NCBI GenBank assembly: GCA_002298885.1
Contig: DBMK01000323.1
Location: 1-8,771, forward strand
Direction: 5' to 3'
Length of the DNA stretch: 8,771 bases
Source: Anaerolineaceae bacterium UBA700
Lineage (GTDB): Bacteria; Chloroflexota; Anaerolineae; Anaerolineales; Anaerolineaceae
In this document: positions 1 through 5,895 of the stretch, piece after piece
Numbering within the stretch: the stretch's first letter is position 1
Layout: the number at the start of each line of letters is the position of its first letter
Notes under the pieces: generated by a model
The model's input: the letters and a program-made list of their open reading frames with translations, nothing else
The model's database searches: none
Told to the model about the DNA's origin: nothing
Made by a program: the position numbers and the translations under genes

Positions 1-15
1 CGGGTCACAGACCCG
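1..15. repeat. Small palindrome downstream of rhaA, at window edge
   Basis: Six-base arms CGGGTC (1-6) and GACCCG (10-15) enclose ACA. It lies 20 bases past the rhaA stop codon, so it could form a hairpin at the end of the operon mRNA, but no T run is visible before the sequence ends. Its core, read on the minus strand as GGGTCTGTGACCC, differs by one base from the core of the hairpin at 5701-5717, which suggests a dispersed palindromic repeat family rather than a dedicated terminator. The element may continue outside the window. Confidence 0.5.
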
Positions 16-35
16 CCAGGAGCAGGTTACCTAAA

Positions 36-1313
36 TTACATTCTAGCCGGCAGCACATTTTGTTCATACAGCTTTATCTTATCCATAAACTCCATTCCAA
101 CCGGCGCGCCCTTCTGCAGGCAGTAGTAATCCCACACCGCGCCGAATGGCATGGTTTTCAGCTCCTCCAGCAGCGCCAGGCGGCCGGTGTAATCACCGGC
201 AACTTCTAAAGAGCGCAATTTATCGATAGGTTCGAGCAGGGCCGCCAGCAGCGCCTTGAGCAGGCTGCGTGCGCCGATAACCCAGGCAGCCACCCGGTTG
301 ATGCTGGCGTCGAAGTAATCCAGGCCGATGTGCGTCTGTTCCAGGTAATTACCGCGCACCAGCTCCTGGGTGATAGCCTGGAGGTCGTCGGTATACGTCA
401 CGACGTGGTCGCTGTCCCAGCGCACCCCGCGGCTGACGTGCAGCAGGATCTGGTCGACGAAGGTGAAGACTGCCGATATTTTATCCGCAATCGTCTCGGT
501 TGGGTGGAAGTGGCCGCTGTCGAGCGTGAGCAGGGTGTGGTTGGCCACCGCGTAACCGAGGTAGAACTCGTGCGAGCCAACCACGTAGCTCTCCGAACCC
601 AGGCCGAACAGCTTGCCTTCGATCGAGTCCAGGTTGAAGAGCGGGTCGATCCTTTCGGCAAAGATGCGGTCGAGCGAATCCTTGAGCAGCAGGCGCGGCG
701 CCTTGCGGTCGACCGGGGTATCCTTGAGCCCGTCCGGGATCCAGAGGTTGGTCACGCAGGCCTGGCCGAGCTGCTGGCCGAAGTACGCCCCAATCCGCCG
801 CGAGGCAATGCAGTGCTCGATCCAGAACCGGCGGATTCCCTCGTCGTAGCTTGAAAGGGTGAATCCGCTTGCCGCCTTTGGATGCGAGAAACAGGTCGGG
901 TTGAAATCCAGGCCGAGGCGGTTGGCGCGCGCCCAATCCACCCAGGCGCTGAAATGCTCCGGGCGCAGGTCGGTGCGCTCTACCTTACGCCCGGCGGTCT
1001 CGGCGTAGATGGCGTGCAGGTTCAGGCGGTGCGTGCCGGGGATAAGGCTGAAAGCCAGGTCCAGGTCGCGGCGCAGCTCGTCGGCGTTGCGCGCCTTGCC
1101 GGGATAATTGCCGGTGGCGGCCAGCCCACCGCCCAGCTCGCCCCCAGCGCTTTCGAACCCGCCCACGTCATCGCCCTGCCAGCAGTGCAGGCTGAGTGGA
1201 ATGCGCCCCAATGCCGCCATTGCCCGGTCAACGTCCACGCCCAACGCGGCGTAACGCTGGCTGGCGAGTTGAAAGGCCTGCTCAATGTTCGATTTACCCG
1301 GCTGCGGATTCAT
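36..1313 (-). CDS. rhaA: L-rhamnose isomerase
   Basis: Converts L-rhamnose to L-rhamnulose in the cytoplasm, the first committed step of the phosphorylating rhamnose pathway. The 425-residue product aligns end to end, from recall, with the E. coli enzyme (419 aa), sharing blocks such as LHCWQGDDV (42-50), [12 protein letters not shown] (66-77), [13 protein letters not shown] (133-145) and DASINR (335-340). The metal and catalytic residues known for E. coli (E234, K236, D267, H270, H294, D302, D304, D334) are all present, shifted by two: E232, K234, D265, H268, H292, D300, D302, D332. The ATG at 1311-1313 follows the rhaD stop by 15 bases with only a weak GGGA Shine-Dalgarno, so translational coupling to rhaD is likely. 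It is the last gene of the operon seen here. Confidence 0.97.
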   Translation of the reverse strand: MNPQPGKSNIEQAFQLASQRYAALGVDVDRAMAALGRIPLSLHCWQGDDVGGFESAGGELGGGLAATGNYPGKARNADELRRDLDLAFSLIPGTHRLNLHAIYAETAGRKVERTDLRPEHFSAWVDWARANRLGLDFNPTCFSHPKAASGFTLSSYDEGIRRFWIEHCIASRRIGAYFGQQLGQACVTNLWIPDGLKDTPVDRKAPRLLLKDSLDRIFAERIDPLFNLDSIEGKLFGLGSESYVVGSHEFYLGYAVANHTLLTLDSGHFHPTETIADKISAVFTFVDQILLHVSRGVRWDSDHVVTYTDDLQAITQELVRGNYLEQTHIGLDYFDASINRVAAWVIGARSLLKALLAALLEPIDKLRSLEVAGDYTGRLALLEELKTMPFGAVWDYYCLQKGAPVGMEFMDKIKLYEQNVLPARM

Positions 1314-1328
1314 GCATTACGTTCCCGT

Positions 1329-2150
1329 TCAAAAGATCGACTGGCTGACGTTAAAGGCCCGCGCCACGCTGCGAATCTCCTCGGCGGAAAGGCCTTCGCC
1401 CAGATCGTGGTTGGCCAGGTTCATGTATTCGTAGCGCGCCCCGGTCTCGGCGTACTCCACCCGGTCGGCGGCGCGCTTCACCGAGACGTCGGAGCGGGAC
1501 ATAACCCCGTGCTTGCCCCACAGGACGATGCGGTGCTTTTGCAGGGCGGCGACGGTGGCTTCCATCAGCTCAGGCGACCCGGGCAGGCGGAACGGCACGT
1601 GGCCGATGCCTTCGGGCAGTTGGACGATCAATTCCGGTTGCCAGCGCAGGATGTGCCGGTTGAGGTAGAGCGTGTCCTGGTAGGCCGGGATGTGGCTCAG
1701 GTAGGTCAGGTGCGGCGGCTGGGCGTGGATGATGGCGTGGAAGTTGGTTTTTGTGGCAGCCACCTGGCTGGCGTGCACCGCCAGGTGCGAGTTGAATTCA
1801 CTCGTCAGGTTCGCATACAGGCGGCGCGGCGACGTGTACAACCGCCCGCTCTTGCCGCCCTCCTCCACCACCACGCAGCCCAGGTTGGCGGGCGGGTCCT
1901 GGATGATCTCGCGCAGGCGCCGCCCGGAGCCGGTGACCAGGAAGGCCGCCCCAGCCAGCTCGGGGACCGGCTGGGGAAGCGGGATTGCCTCGACCAGCGG
2001 GAAGCGCCGGCGCGGGTCCACCGGCCAGCCGATGTAGAGCGAAATGTTGCCGGCCGCGCCCTCGCTGGCCTCGATTTGCGACAGCCGCTGCCCGGCCTCG
2101 CCGATCAGGACCATCAATTCGTCAAACTCGGGATAAGGTGCTTCGATCAT
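1329..2150 (-). CDS. rhaD: L-rhamnulose-1-phosphate aldolase (class II aldolase/adducin family)
   Basis: Cleaves L-rhamnulose 1-phosphate to dihydroxyacetone phosphate and L-lactaldehyde. The 273-residue length matches E. coli RhaD (274 aa). Recognisable blocks are GAAGNIS (31-37, phosphate-binding region), FLVTGSG (70-76), DPPANLG (85-91), TSEFNSH (116-122), PEGIGHVPFRLPGS (179-192) and VLWGKHGV (209-216). The catalytic Glu is E118, and metal ligands H142 and H214 are present, but the second His of the usual H-x-H motif is replaced: the protein reads IHAQPP, giving Q144. Active chemistry therefore needs checking. A strong Shine-Dalgarno AAGGAGGG sits 5 bases before the ATG at 2148-2150, and a long hairpin (2171-2223) lies just upstream. 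The position directly before rhaA supports the rhamnose assignment over other class II aldolases. Confidence 0.9.
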   Translation of the reverse strand: MIEAPYPEFDELMVLIGEAGQRLSQIEASEGAAGNISLYIGWPVDPRRRFPLVEAIPLPQPVPELAGAAFLVTGSGRRLREIIQDPPANLGCVVVEEGGKSGRLYTSPRRLYANLTSEFNSHLAVHASQVAATKTNFHAIIHAQPPHLTYLSHIPAYQDTLYLNRHILRWQPELIVQLPEGIGHVPFRLPGSPELMEATVAALQKHRIVLWGKHGVMSRSDVSVKRAADRVEYAETGARYEYMNLANHDLGEGLSAEEIRSVARAFNVSQSIF

Positions 2151-2170
2151 TATGCCCTCCTTAATTCAAA

Positions 2171-2223
2171 TCATTGTTTGGTTCCGTTCAGCAGTGTAAC
2201 TCCTGGACGGAACCAAACAATGA
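2171..2223 (-). promoter_or_regulatory. Long perfect inverted repeat between the ABC/rhaM chimera and rhaD
   Basis: Seventeen-base arms (2171-2187 and 2207-2223) are perfectly complementary. Allowing one G-T pair, the stem extends to 21 positions (2171-2191 with 2203-2223), closing an 11-base loop. The motif within each arm is TTTGGTTCCGT. It starts one base after the chimeric ORF's stop codon and ends about 10 bases before the rhaD Shine-Dalgarno. No T run follows on the minus strand, so it is not a typical intrinsic terminator. It may be an mRNA processing or stabilising hairpin that lets rhaD-rhaA be expressed differently from upstream genes, or an operator for a dimeric regulator. Confidence 0.75.
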
Positions 2224-2224
2224 A

Positions 2225-2320
2225 TCAGTCCAGGTGAAAAATCTCCTCTAAATCCAACTTGCCCTGGTCGGGGCGCAGGCCGCCCAGCCCTTCGAAATAG
2301 GGTGCCATCAGCGCCTGCCG
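2225..2320 (-). pseudogene. rhaM: C-terminal remnant of L-rhamnose mutarotase
   Basis: The last 31 residues of the chimeric ORF run RQALMAPYFEGL...LDLEEIFHLD. RhaM-family proteins (about 104 aa, interconverting alpha and beta anomers of L-rhamnose) end in a Trp-rich helix with a conserved Met, followed by a tail like that of E. coli RhaM, SELQEVFYLP. The match to LDLEEIFHLD, the Met spacing and the position immediately before rhaD make RhaM the best candidate donor. The first two thirds, including the catalytic region, are missing, so no mutarotase activity is expected. The identification rests on recall of a short tail; it could be the end of another small protein. Confidence 0.68.
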
Positions 2321-2806
2321 GCGGGCGTTGATCGAAAAGGAGCGCGCAATCTCGACCATCTGCTGCTGAGCGATGCTCAAATTGCGCGCCTTCTGCCTCA
2401 AATCCAGGCGCACGTTGAGCGAAGAAAGCAGCCGGTCCGCCTCGGCGTACAGCCGGCGCCAGTCGATTCGCCCGCCCGATGTGGTTGGCTGGCGGCCGAC
2501 AAAGATGTTTTCGGCCACATTGAGGTCGGGAAACAAGCTCAATTCCTGGTAGATGGCGGCAATGCCGGCCTGGCGGGAGGCATGAGCGTCGCTAAAATGG
2601 ACGGGCTGCCCCTCCACGTAAATTTCGCCGCCGTCCGGCTGGTGAACACCGGTGATGATCTTGACCAGGGTCGATTTTCCGGCGCCGTTTTCACCCAGCA
2701 AGGCGTGCACCTCACCCGGCTTGAGGTCAAACGATACCCCGCGCAGGGCGTGCACCCCGGCAAAGTTCTTGCTGATATTGGTCATCTGGAGAATGGTATC
2801 GGTCAT
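2225..2806 (-). pseudogene. Truncated sugar ABC transporter ATPase fused in frame to a RhaM tail
   Basis: Residues 1-162 are the start of a ribose/rhamnose-type ABC importer ATPase. Visible parts are the Walker A GENGAGKST (38-46), the Q-loop region IYQELSLFPDLNVAENIFVG (85-104) and the signature LSIAQQQMVEIARSFS (143-158). The sequence leaves the family right after INAR (159-162), where Walker B with its DEPTS motif should follow. Walker B, the H-loop and the whole second ATPase domain are absent: 193 residues against about 500 for the family. The remaining 31 residues resemble the C-terminus of L-rhamnose mutarotase. The ATG lies 8 bases after the regulator stop codon without a clear Shine-Dalgarno, pointing to coupled translation. 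An ATPase without Walker B cannot be expected to energise transport, so I call it a deletion chimera. No permease or binding-protein gene is in the window. Confidence 0.88.
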
Positions 2807-2814
2807 GGTGGCGT

Positions 2815-4503
2815 TTAGCGGACTCTGGTCTGGTCAGGCTCGTAATCGGCTTTGATAAAAGTGTGGGTCATATAAACGGCGGGCGGCACCGGCTCTCCGT
2901 GCAGAATCTTCTGAGCCAGCTCGATCAACCTTTCGCCGTAGAGCTCCGGGGAAAAAGCCGTCGACCCGATGATGCGCGCCCCAGGCTGGTGCAGAATCTC
3001 GCGCACCCGCCGGTCGGCGCCCATGCCCACGATGGCCACATCCTGGCTGCGCCCCAATTGGCGGGCGGCTTCCAGGGCACCCACGGCCGAGTCGTCATTA
3101 AAACACAGGATGGCAATGCGATGGGCTTCCGGCATACGCCGGAGGGCGGCCAGGGTTTCGGCCTGGCTGATCTCGGTGGTATTGGCGCAGTTGAGCCGCA
3201 GCTGCTTTTCGAGCGGGATCTCGCCCAGCACCGAATGCATGCCCTCCATCTGCCCGGCGATGCGCGATGCCGGCAGGGCCCCGGCGCGCGGCTCCTCGAG
3301 GATGAGCACGGTATCGTAATTGCACTCCCAGTAGGATCTAATCCACTCCCCGGCAGCCACCCCGGCCAGGTAGCCAGCGCGGTAGTTATCTACGCCGAAG
3401 TAAGTTGCCCCGACCATGGGGATATCGATGGCGATCACAGGGATACCCGCAGCCTGGAAACGGCTCATGATGCGGTTGCCGACCTGGTCGTCGATCTGGT
3501 ATTCGATGAACAGGTCCAGTTCCTGGGAAAGGAAACGCTCGGCAACCTGGATGGCAACGCCGGGGTCGAGCTGGTTATCCGCCACGATTAGATCCACGTT
3601 TCCGGCCTTCTTGGCGGCGCGCTCCAGGCTGCGGCGCACGTCCACGGCGAAGGGCTGCTGTTCGGTCAAGTTGCCAAAACCGATGCGGTAATGGGCGCTT
3701 TCGCGGCTGCTCGAAGTGTAGGAGGAGGCGACATCGGCGTCGCACACGGATAAATTGCGGCAGGACTGCTTGAGCTGCTCGACCCATTCCGGGCTGAGGC
3801 CGCAATCGGTGAAAAGATAGTCCACCTGTTCGGTGCGGGCGAAGTGAGTCAGGTCCACCTTGCCAATTTTGCTCGAATCAACCAGGGCAATCAGGGTTTC
3901 GGCCGAGGCGATGGCGCGCGTCTTGAGCTGGGCCTCGTAAATGTGCACTTCGGTCAGGCCGGCCTCCGGAGTAAAGCCGGAGCAGGAGACGAAAGCCTTG
4001 CGGATGTGCAGGTCCTCCATGAAGGATTCCCACAACGGCCCGGTGATCGAAGAGCCGTCTGTATTGAGCACTCCGCCCATCAGGATGACCGTGTTGGAGG
4101 GATTGGCGGACAGGGCGCGGGCTGCTTCGATGCCGTTGGTGACCACGCGCAGCTTACGGCGGTCGCCCAGATAACGGGTGATGTAATAGACGGTGGTGCT
4201 GGCATCCAGGAAGATCGAATCGCCGTCCTCGACCATATCGGCGGCCCAGCGGGCGATAATCAGCTTGGCACTCTCGTTGCTGCGCGCCCGGGCCGAAAAT
4301 GAGGGGCTGGAGGGGGAATGATTATCCTTGAGGACAGCGCCGCCGTGGACGCGGGTCAGCAGGCCGGATCCGGCCAGGGCTTCCAGATCGTTGCGGATGG
4401 TGCCATGGGAAACTTCAAGCATGACTGCCAGGTCCGGAACCCGTATCCCCGGTTTCGTACGCAAGATCTCGAGCAATCGCTGGCGCCGCTCAAATGAAGT
4501 CAT
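2815..4503 (-). CDS. DeoR-family regulator fused to a periplasmic-binding-like sugar sensor
   Basis: A 562-residue transcription factor with three parts. Residues 1-57 are a DeoR winged helix-turn-helix (recognition region VSHGTIRNDLEALAGSGLL, 31-49). Residues about 76-235 are the DeoR sensor domain, which in this family binds phosphorylated sugars, with DGDSIFLDASTT (93-104), VTNG (121-124), GG (143-144) and DSSKIGK (209-215). Residues about 272-550 resemble a type I periplasmic binding fold of the ribose/rhamnose-binding or LacI type (GVDNYRAGYLAG, 370-381; CFNDDSAVGALEAA, 467-480). Ordinary DeoR proteins stop near 250 residues. No signal peptide is present, so the binding domain is cytoplasmic. 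As first gene of the rhamnose operon it probably regulates it and itself through the repeats at 4515-4550. The ATG at 4501-4503 lacks an obvious Shine-Dalgarno; it fits the usual DeoR N-terminus. Confidence 0.9.
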   Translation of the reverse strand: MTSFERRQRLLEILRTKPGIRVPDLAVMLEVSHGTIRNDLEALAGSGLLTRVHGGAVLKDNHSPSSPSFSARARSNESAKLIIARWAADMVEDGDSIFLDASTTVYYITRYLGDRRKLRVVTNGIEAARALSANPSNTVILMGGVLNTDGSSITGPLWESFMEDLHIRKAFVSCSGFTPEAGLTEVHIYEAQLKTRAIASAETLIALVDSSKIGKVDLTHFARTEQVDYLFTDCGLSPEWVEQLKQSCRNLSVCDADVASSYTSSSRESAHYRIGFGNLTEQQPFAVDVRRSLERAAKKAGNVDLIVADNQLDPGVAIQVAERFLSQELDLFIEYQIDDQVGNRIMSRFQAAGIPVIAIDIPMVGATYFGVDNYRAGYLAGVAAGEWIRSYWECNYDTVLILEEPRAGALPASRIAGQMEGMHSVLGEIPLEKQLRLNCANTTEISQAETLAALRRMPEAHRIAILCFNDDSAVGALEAARQLGRSQDVAIVGMGADRRVREILHQPGARIIGSTAFSPELYGERLIELAQKILHGEPVPPAVYMTHTFIKADYEPDQTRVR

Positions 4504-4514
4504 GGTATGGATGA

Positions 4515-4550
4515 TTTATCGTTTTTTGTTGGTATTTTGTCGTTATTTGT
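4515..4550. promoter_or_regulatory. Direct-repeat operator, probably for the DeoR-PBP regulator
   Basis: Two copies of TTTRTCGTTWTTTGT lie at 4515-4529 and 4536-4550, identical at 13 of 15 bases and spaced 21 bp apart, two helical turns. They lie between the -10 box and the start codon of the DeoR-PBP gene, a good place for a repressor site. Several DeoR-family regulators bind T-rich direct repeats, so autoregulation is the simplest reading. The sites could also affect the divergent EamA gene 80 bp away. Confidence 0.6.
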
Positions 4551-4556
4551 GGTTTC

Positions 4557-4585
4557 ATTGTAGGATTTTTAGAGTTTCTTGTCAA
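4557..4585 (-). promoter_or_regulatory. Sigma70-type promoter of the rhamnose operon
   Basis: On the minus strand a perfect -35 box TTGACA (4585 to 4580) is separated by exactly 17 bases from TACAAT (4562 to 4557), one mismatch from the -10 consensus. Transcription would begin near 4550, leaving a leader of about 45 bases that overlaps the direct repeats at 4515-4550. Confidence 0.75.
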
Positions 4586-4619
4586 TAAGGAATTTTTTAC
4601 TTTTCCGACTGCTTTCAGA

Positions 4620-4625
4620 TAAAAT
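4620..4625 (+). promoter_or_regulatory. Possible -10 box of the EamA gene
   Basis: TAAAAT lies six bases before the ATG at 4632, with a poor -35 match (TTTACT, 4596-4601) 18 bases upstream. If used, the transcript would start at or next to the ATG, giving a leaderless mRNA. This agrees with the absence of a properly spaced Shine-Dalgarno: the GGGGG at 4627-4631 directly abuts the start codon. Confidence 0.35.
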
Positions 4626-4631
4626 AGGGGG

Positions 4632-5555
4632 ATGTCTTCTGTTCCCGCGGGGTTGAACGAGCGCGCTGCGCTGCGCATGGCGCTGCTGGTCTTTGGGGTT
4701 TTCTGCGGTTCGACGGCGGTGATCATGATCAAGGCCAGCCACGAGCACCCCTTCCTGGTCGCATCCTACCGTCTGCTGATCGCGGCCGTGGCGCTGTTCC
4801 CGTTCTTCCTGCAGGACCTGAAAACTTACACCAGAAAGTACGGCTGGCGTCAGGTCGGCTGGTCGGCCGTGCCGGGTGCTGTGCTGGCGGTGCATTTCAT
4901 GAGCTGGGTGGTCGGGGCGCGCATGACCGCCGTGGCCAGCGCCAGTCTGATCGCTAACCTGACCCCGGTAGCCATGCCTTTCTTCGTGTTCCTGTTATTC
5001 CAGGAGCGGATCAACCGCAGGGAGGTGCTGGGGACGCTGTTCACCCTGAGCGGGCTGGCGGTGCTGGGCTGGACATCGCTGCAGGTCTCCGAGACCAATT
5101 TCGCCGGCGACCTGATCTGTTTTGGGTCGATGCTGGCCTTTGCGGCTTACCTGGCATTGGGTCGGCGCAACGGGCAGCGGCTGACCCTGTGGCTGTACAT
5201 GGTGCCGCTGTACGCTATCGCCGGGGCGGTCTGCCTGGTTGCCGCCCTGCCGTTCGTCAATCCGATCAAGGCCTACGACCCCACCGACGTGCTGCTGATG
5301 GTCGGCCTGGGGTTGGTGCCCACCGTCTTCGGGCATACCATCTTGAACTTTTCGCTCAAATATTTCCGCGGCCAGGTGGTCAGCGTCACCAACCTGGGCC
5401 AGCCGGTGTTCGCCGGAATCCTGGGCTACCTGATCTTTGGCGAGGTTCCGCAGCCGGTGTTCTTCGCCGCGGCCGCCCTGATTTTGGTGGGGATTTTAAT
5501 TGTGCTGTTTTCGGGGTATAAGAATAGAGAATCGAGAGTAGAGAGCAGAGAGTAG
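4632..5555 (+). CDS. DMT superfamily permease with two EamA domains
   Basis: A 307-residue inner-membrane protein with about ten hydrophobic segments in two EamA-type halves. The first runs from about residue 15 (MALLVFGVFCGSTAVIMIKA) to 147, the second from about 158 to 294. Typical features are the acidic/basic turn FQERINRREVLGT (123-135) ending the first half and YLIFGEVPQP (266-275) in the second. DMT/EamA proteins export or import amino acids, nucleotide precursors and other metabolites; the substrate cannot be read from sequence. It is divergent from the rhamnose operon and shares its upstream region. RhaT of E. coli, a rhamnose symporter, also belongs to the DMT superfamily, but I see no specific RhaT likeness. 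The last ten residues, NRESRVESRE, come from the GAGAGTA repeat at 5524-5570 and are probably not original to the protein. Confidence 0.9.
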   Translation: MSSVPAGLNERAALRMALLVFGVFCGSTAVIMIKASHEHPFLVASYRLLIAAVALFPFFLQDLKTYTRKYGWRQVGWSAVPGAVLAVHFMSWVVGARMTAVASASLIANLTPVAMPFFVFLLFQERINRREVLGTLFTLSGLAVLGWTSLQVSETNFAGDLICFGSMLAFAAYLALGRRNGQRLTLWLYMVPLYAIAGAVCLVAALPFVNPIKAYDPTDVLLMVGLGLVPTVFGHTILNFSLKYFRGQVVSVTNLGQPVFAGILGYLIFGEVPQPVFFAAAALILVGILIVLFSGYKNRESRVESRE

Positions 5556-5570
5556 AGAGTAGTAGTAGGT
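5524..5570. repeat. Left arm of a long inverted repeat built on the heptamer GAGAGTA
   Basis: This 47-bp arm begins ATAGAGAATCGAGAGTAG, continues with heptamers of GAGAGYA and ends GTAGTAGTAGGT. It pairs with 5856-5895 on the opposite strand: 39 of 40 bases identical after removing one 7-bp unit. The arm holds the last codons and stop of the EamA gene. Confidence 0.85.
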
Positions 5571-5588
5571 CGGGCCTCCCGGCCCGAC
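5569..5588. repeat. GC-rich hairpin inside the left arm boundary
   Basis: GTCGGGCC (5569-5576) and GGCCCGAC (5581-5588) form a perfect 8-bp stem with loop TCCC. It lies 13 bases after the EamA stop codon and could slow polymerase in both directions, but no T tract follows on either strand, so I do not call it an intrinsic terminator. Confidence 0.6.
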
Positions 5589-5668
5589 ATCAACAGCCCA
5601 TTGTAATGCCTCCCTGCCCGACAGAAAGGGCGCGGCTGATGGGCTTAAATCTTTACCTGACGCCAATT

Positions 5669-5695
5669 TCTCCCCGGTCTCCCCGGTCTCCCCGC
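5669..5695. repeat. Three tandem copies of TCTCCCCGG
   Basis: Nine-base units at 5669-5677, 5678-5686 and 5687-5695; the last differs only in its final base. This is a short tandem repeat in noncoding DNA and its copy number could vary between strains. Confidence 0.7.
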
Positions 5696-5700
5696 TCCAA

Positions 5701-5717
5701 GGGGGTCTGCGACCCCC
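5701..5717. repeat. Palindrome GGGGGTC-TGC-GACCCCC
   Basis: Seven-base perfect arms surround TGC. The core GGGTCTGCGACCC is one base different from the palindrome at 1-15 read on the minus strand, so two members of the same repeat family occur in this window. Confidence 0.6.
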
Positions 5718-5855
5718 GTCTCGGAGCCAGGCGCCTTGCTCGGGTATTCTCGTCCGACTTTTACATTCTACGCAACTGAATGTAGGGGCGCTCGGGATGT
5801 ATCAGGCCGTGAGATTTCAAGCGCATAACCCTGCAAGTTCTTACTTTCCCGCCCT

Positions 5856-5895
5856 ACCTACGACTACTCTCTACTCTCTACTCTCGATTCTCTAT
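5856..5895. repeat. Right arm of the long inverted repeat
   Basis: Reverse complement of the left arm at 5524-5570, one heptamer shorter. It contains the stop codon of the nucleotidyltransferase gene (5892-5894). The interval from arm to arm is 372 bp. Confidence 0.85.

Larger units (their letters stand above)
5556..5891. other. Gene-free convergent intergenic region rich in small palindromes
   Basis: No convincing gene was found in these 336 bases between the convergent EamA and nucleotidyltransferase genes. The stretch holds most of both inverted-repeat arms, hairpins at 5569-5588 and 5701-5717, a 9-bp tandem repeat at 5669-5695 and the weaker inverted pair TACATTC (5762-5768)/GAATGTA (5778-5784). 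The layout looks like accumulated or mobile repeat material, possibly one non-autonomous element bounded by the arms. Confidence 0.6.

Noticed and set aside
2171..2223. Terminal inverted repeats of an insertion sequence
   Set aside because: Only 11-19 bases separate the arms and no target duplication is visible, so a hairpin or operator is the simpler reading.
882..2237. A 451-codon plus-strand open frame opposite rhaA and rhaD
   Set aside because: It lies antisense to two well-recognised enzymes, shows no domain of its own and is low-complexity in Val, Gln, Ala and Arg. Long antisense frames are expected in GC-rich genes.
2863..3591. A 242-codon plus-strand open frame opposite the DeoR-PBP gene
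   Set aside because: Antisense shadow of a gene with clear domain motifs; no plausible start signal or recognisable protein.
5524..5570. CRISPR-like array from the repeated heptamers
   Set aside because: Units are 7 bp, contiguous and without spacers, so this is a simple tandem repeat.
5569..5588. Intrinsic terminator of the EamA gene
   Set aside because: The stem is strong but no T run follows on either strand, and it looks like a dispersed palindrome; kept only as a repeat.
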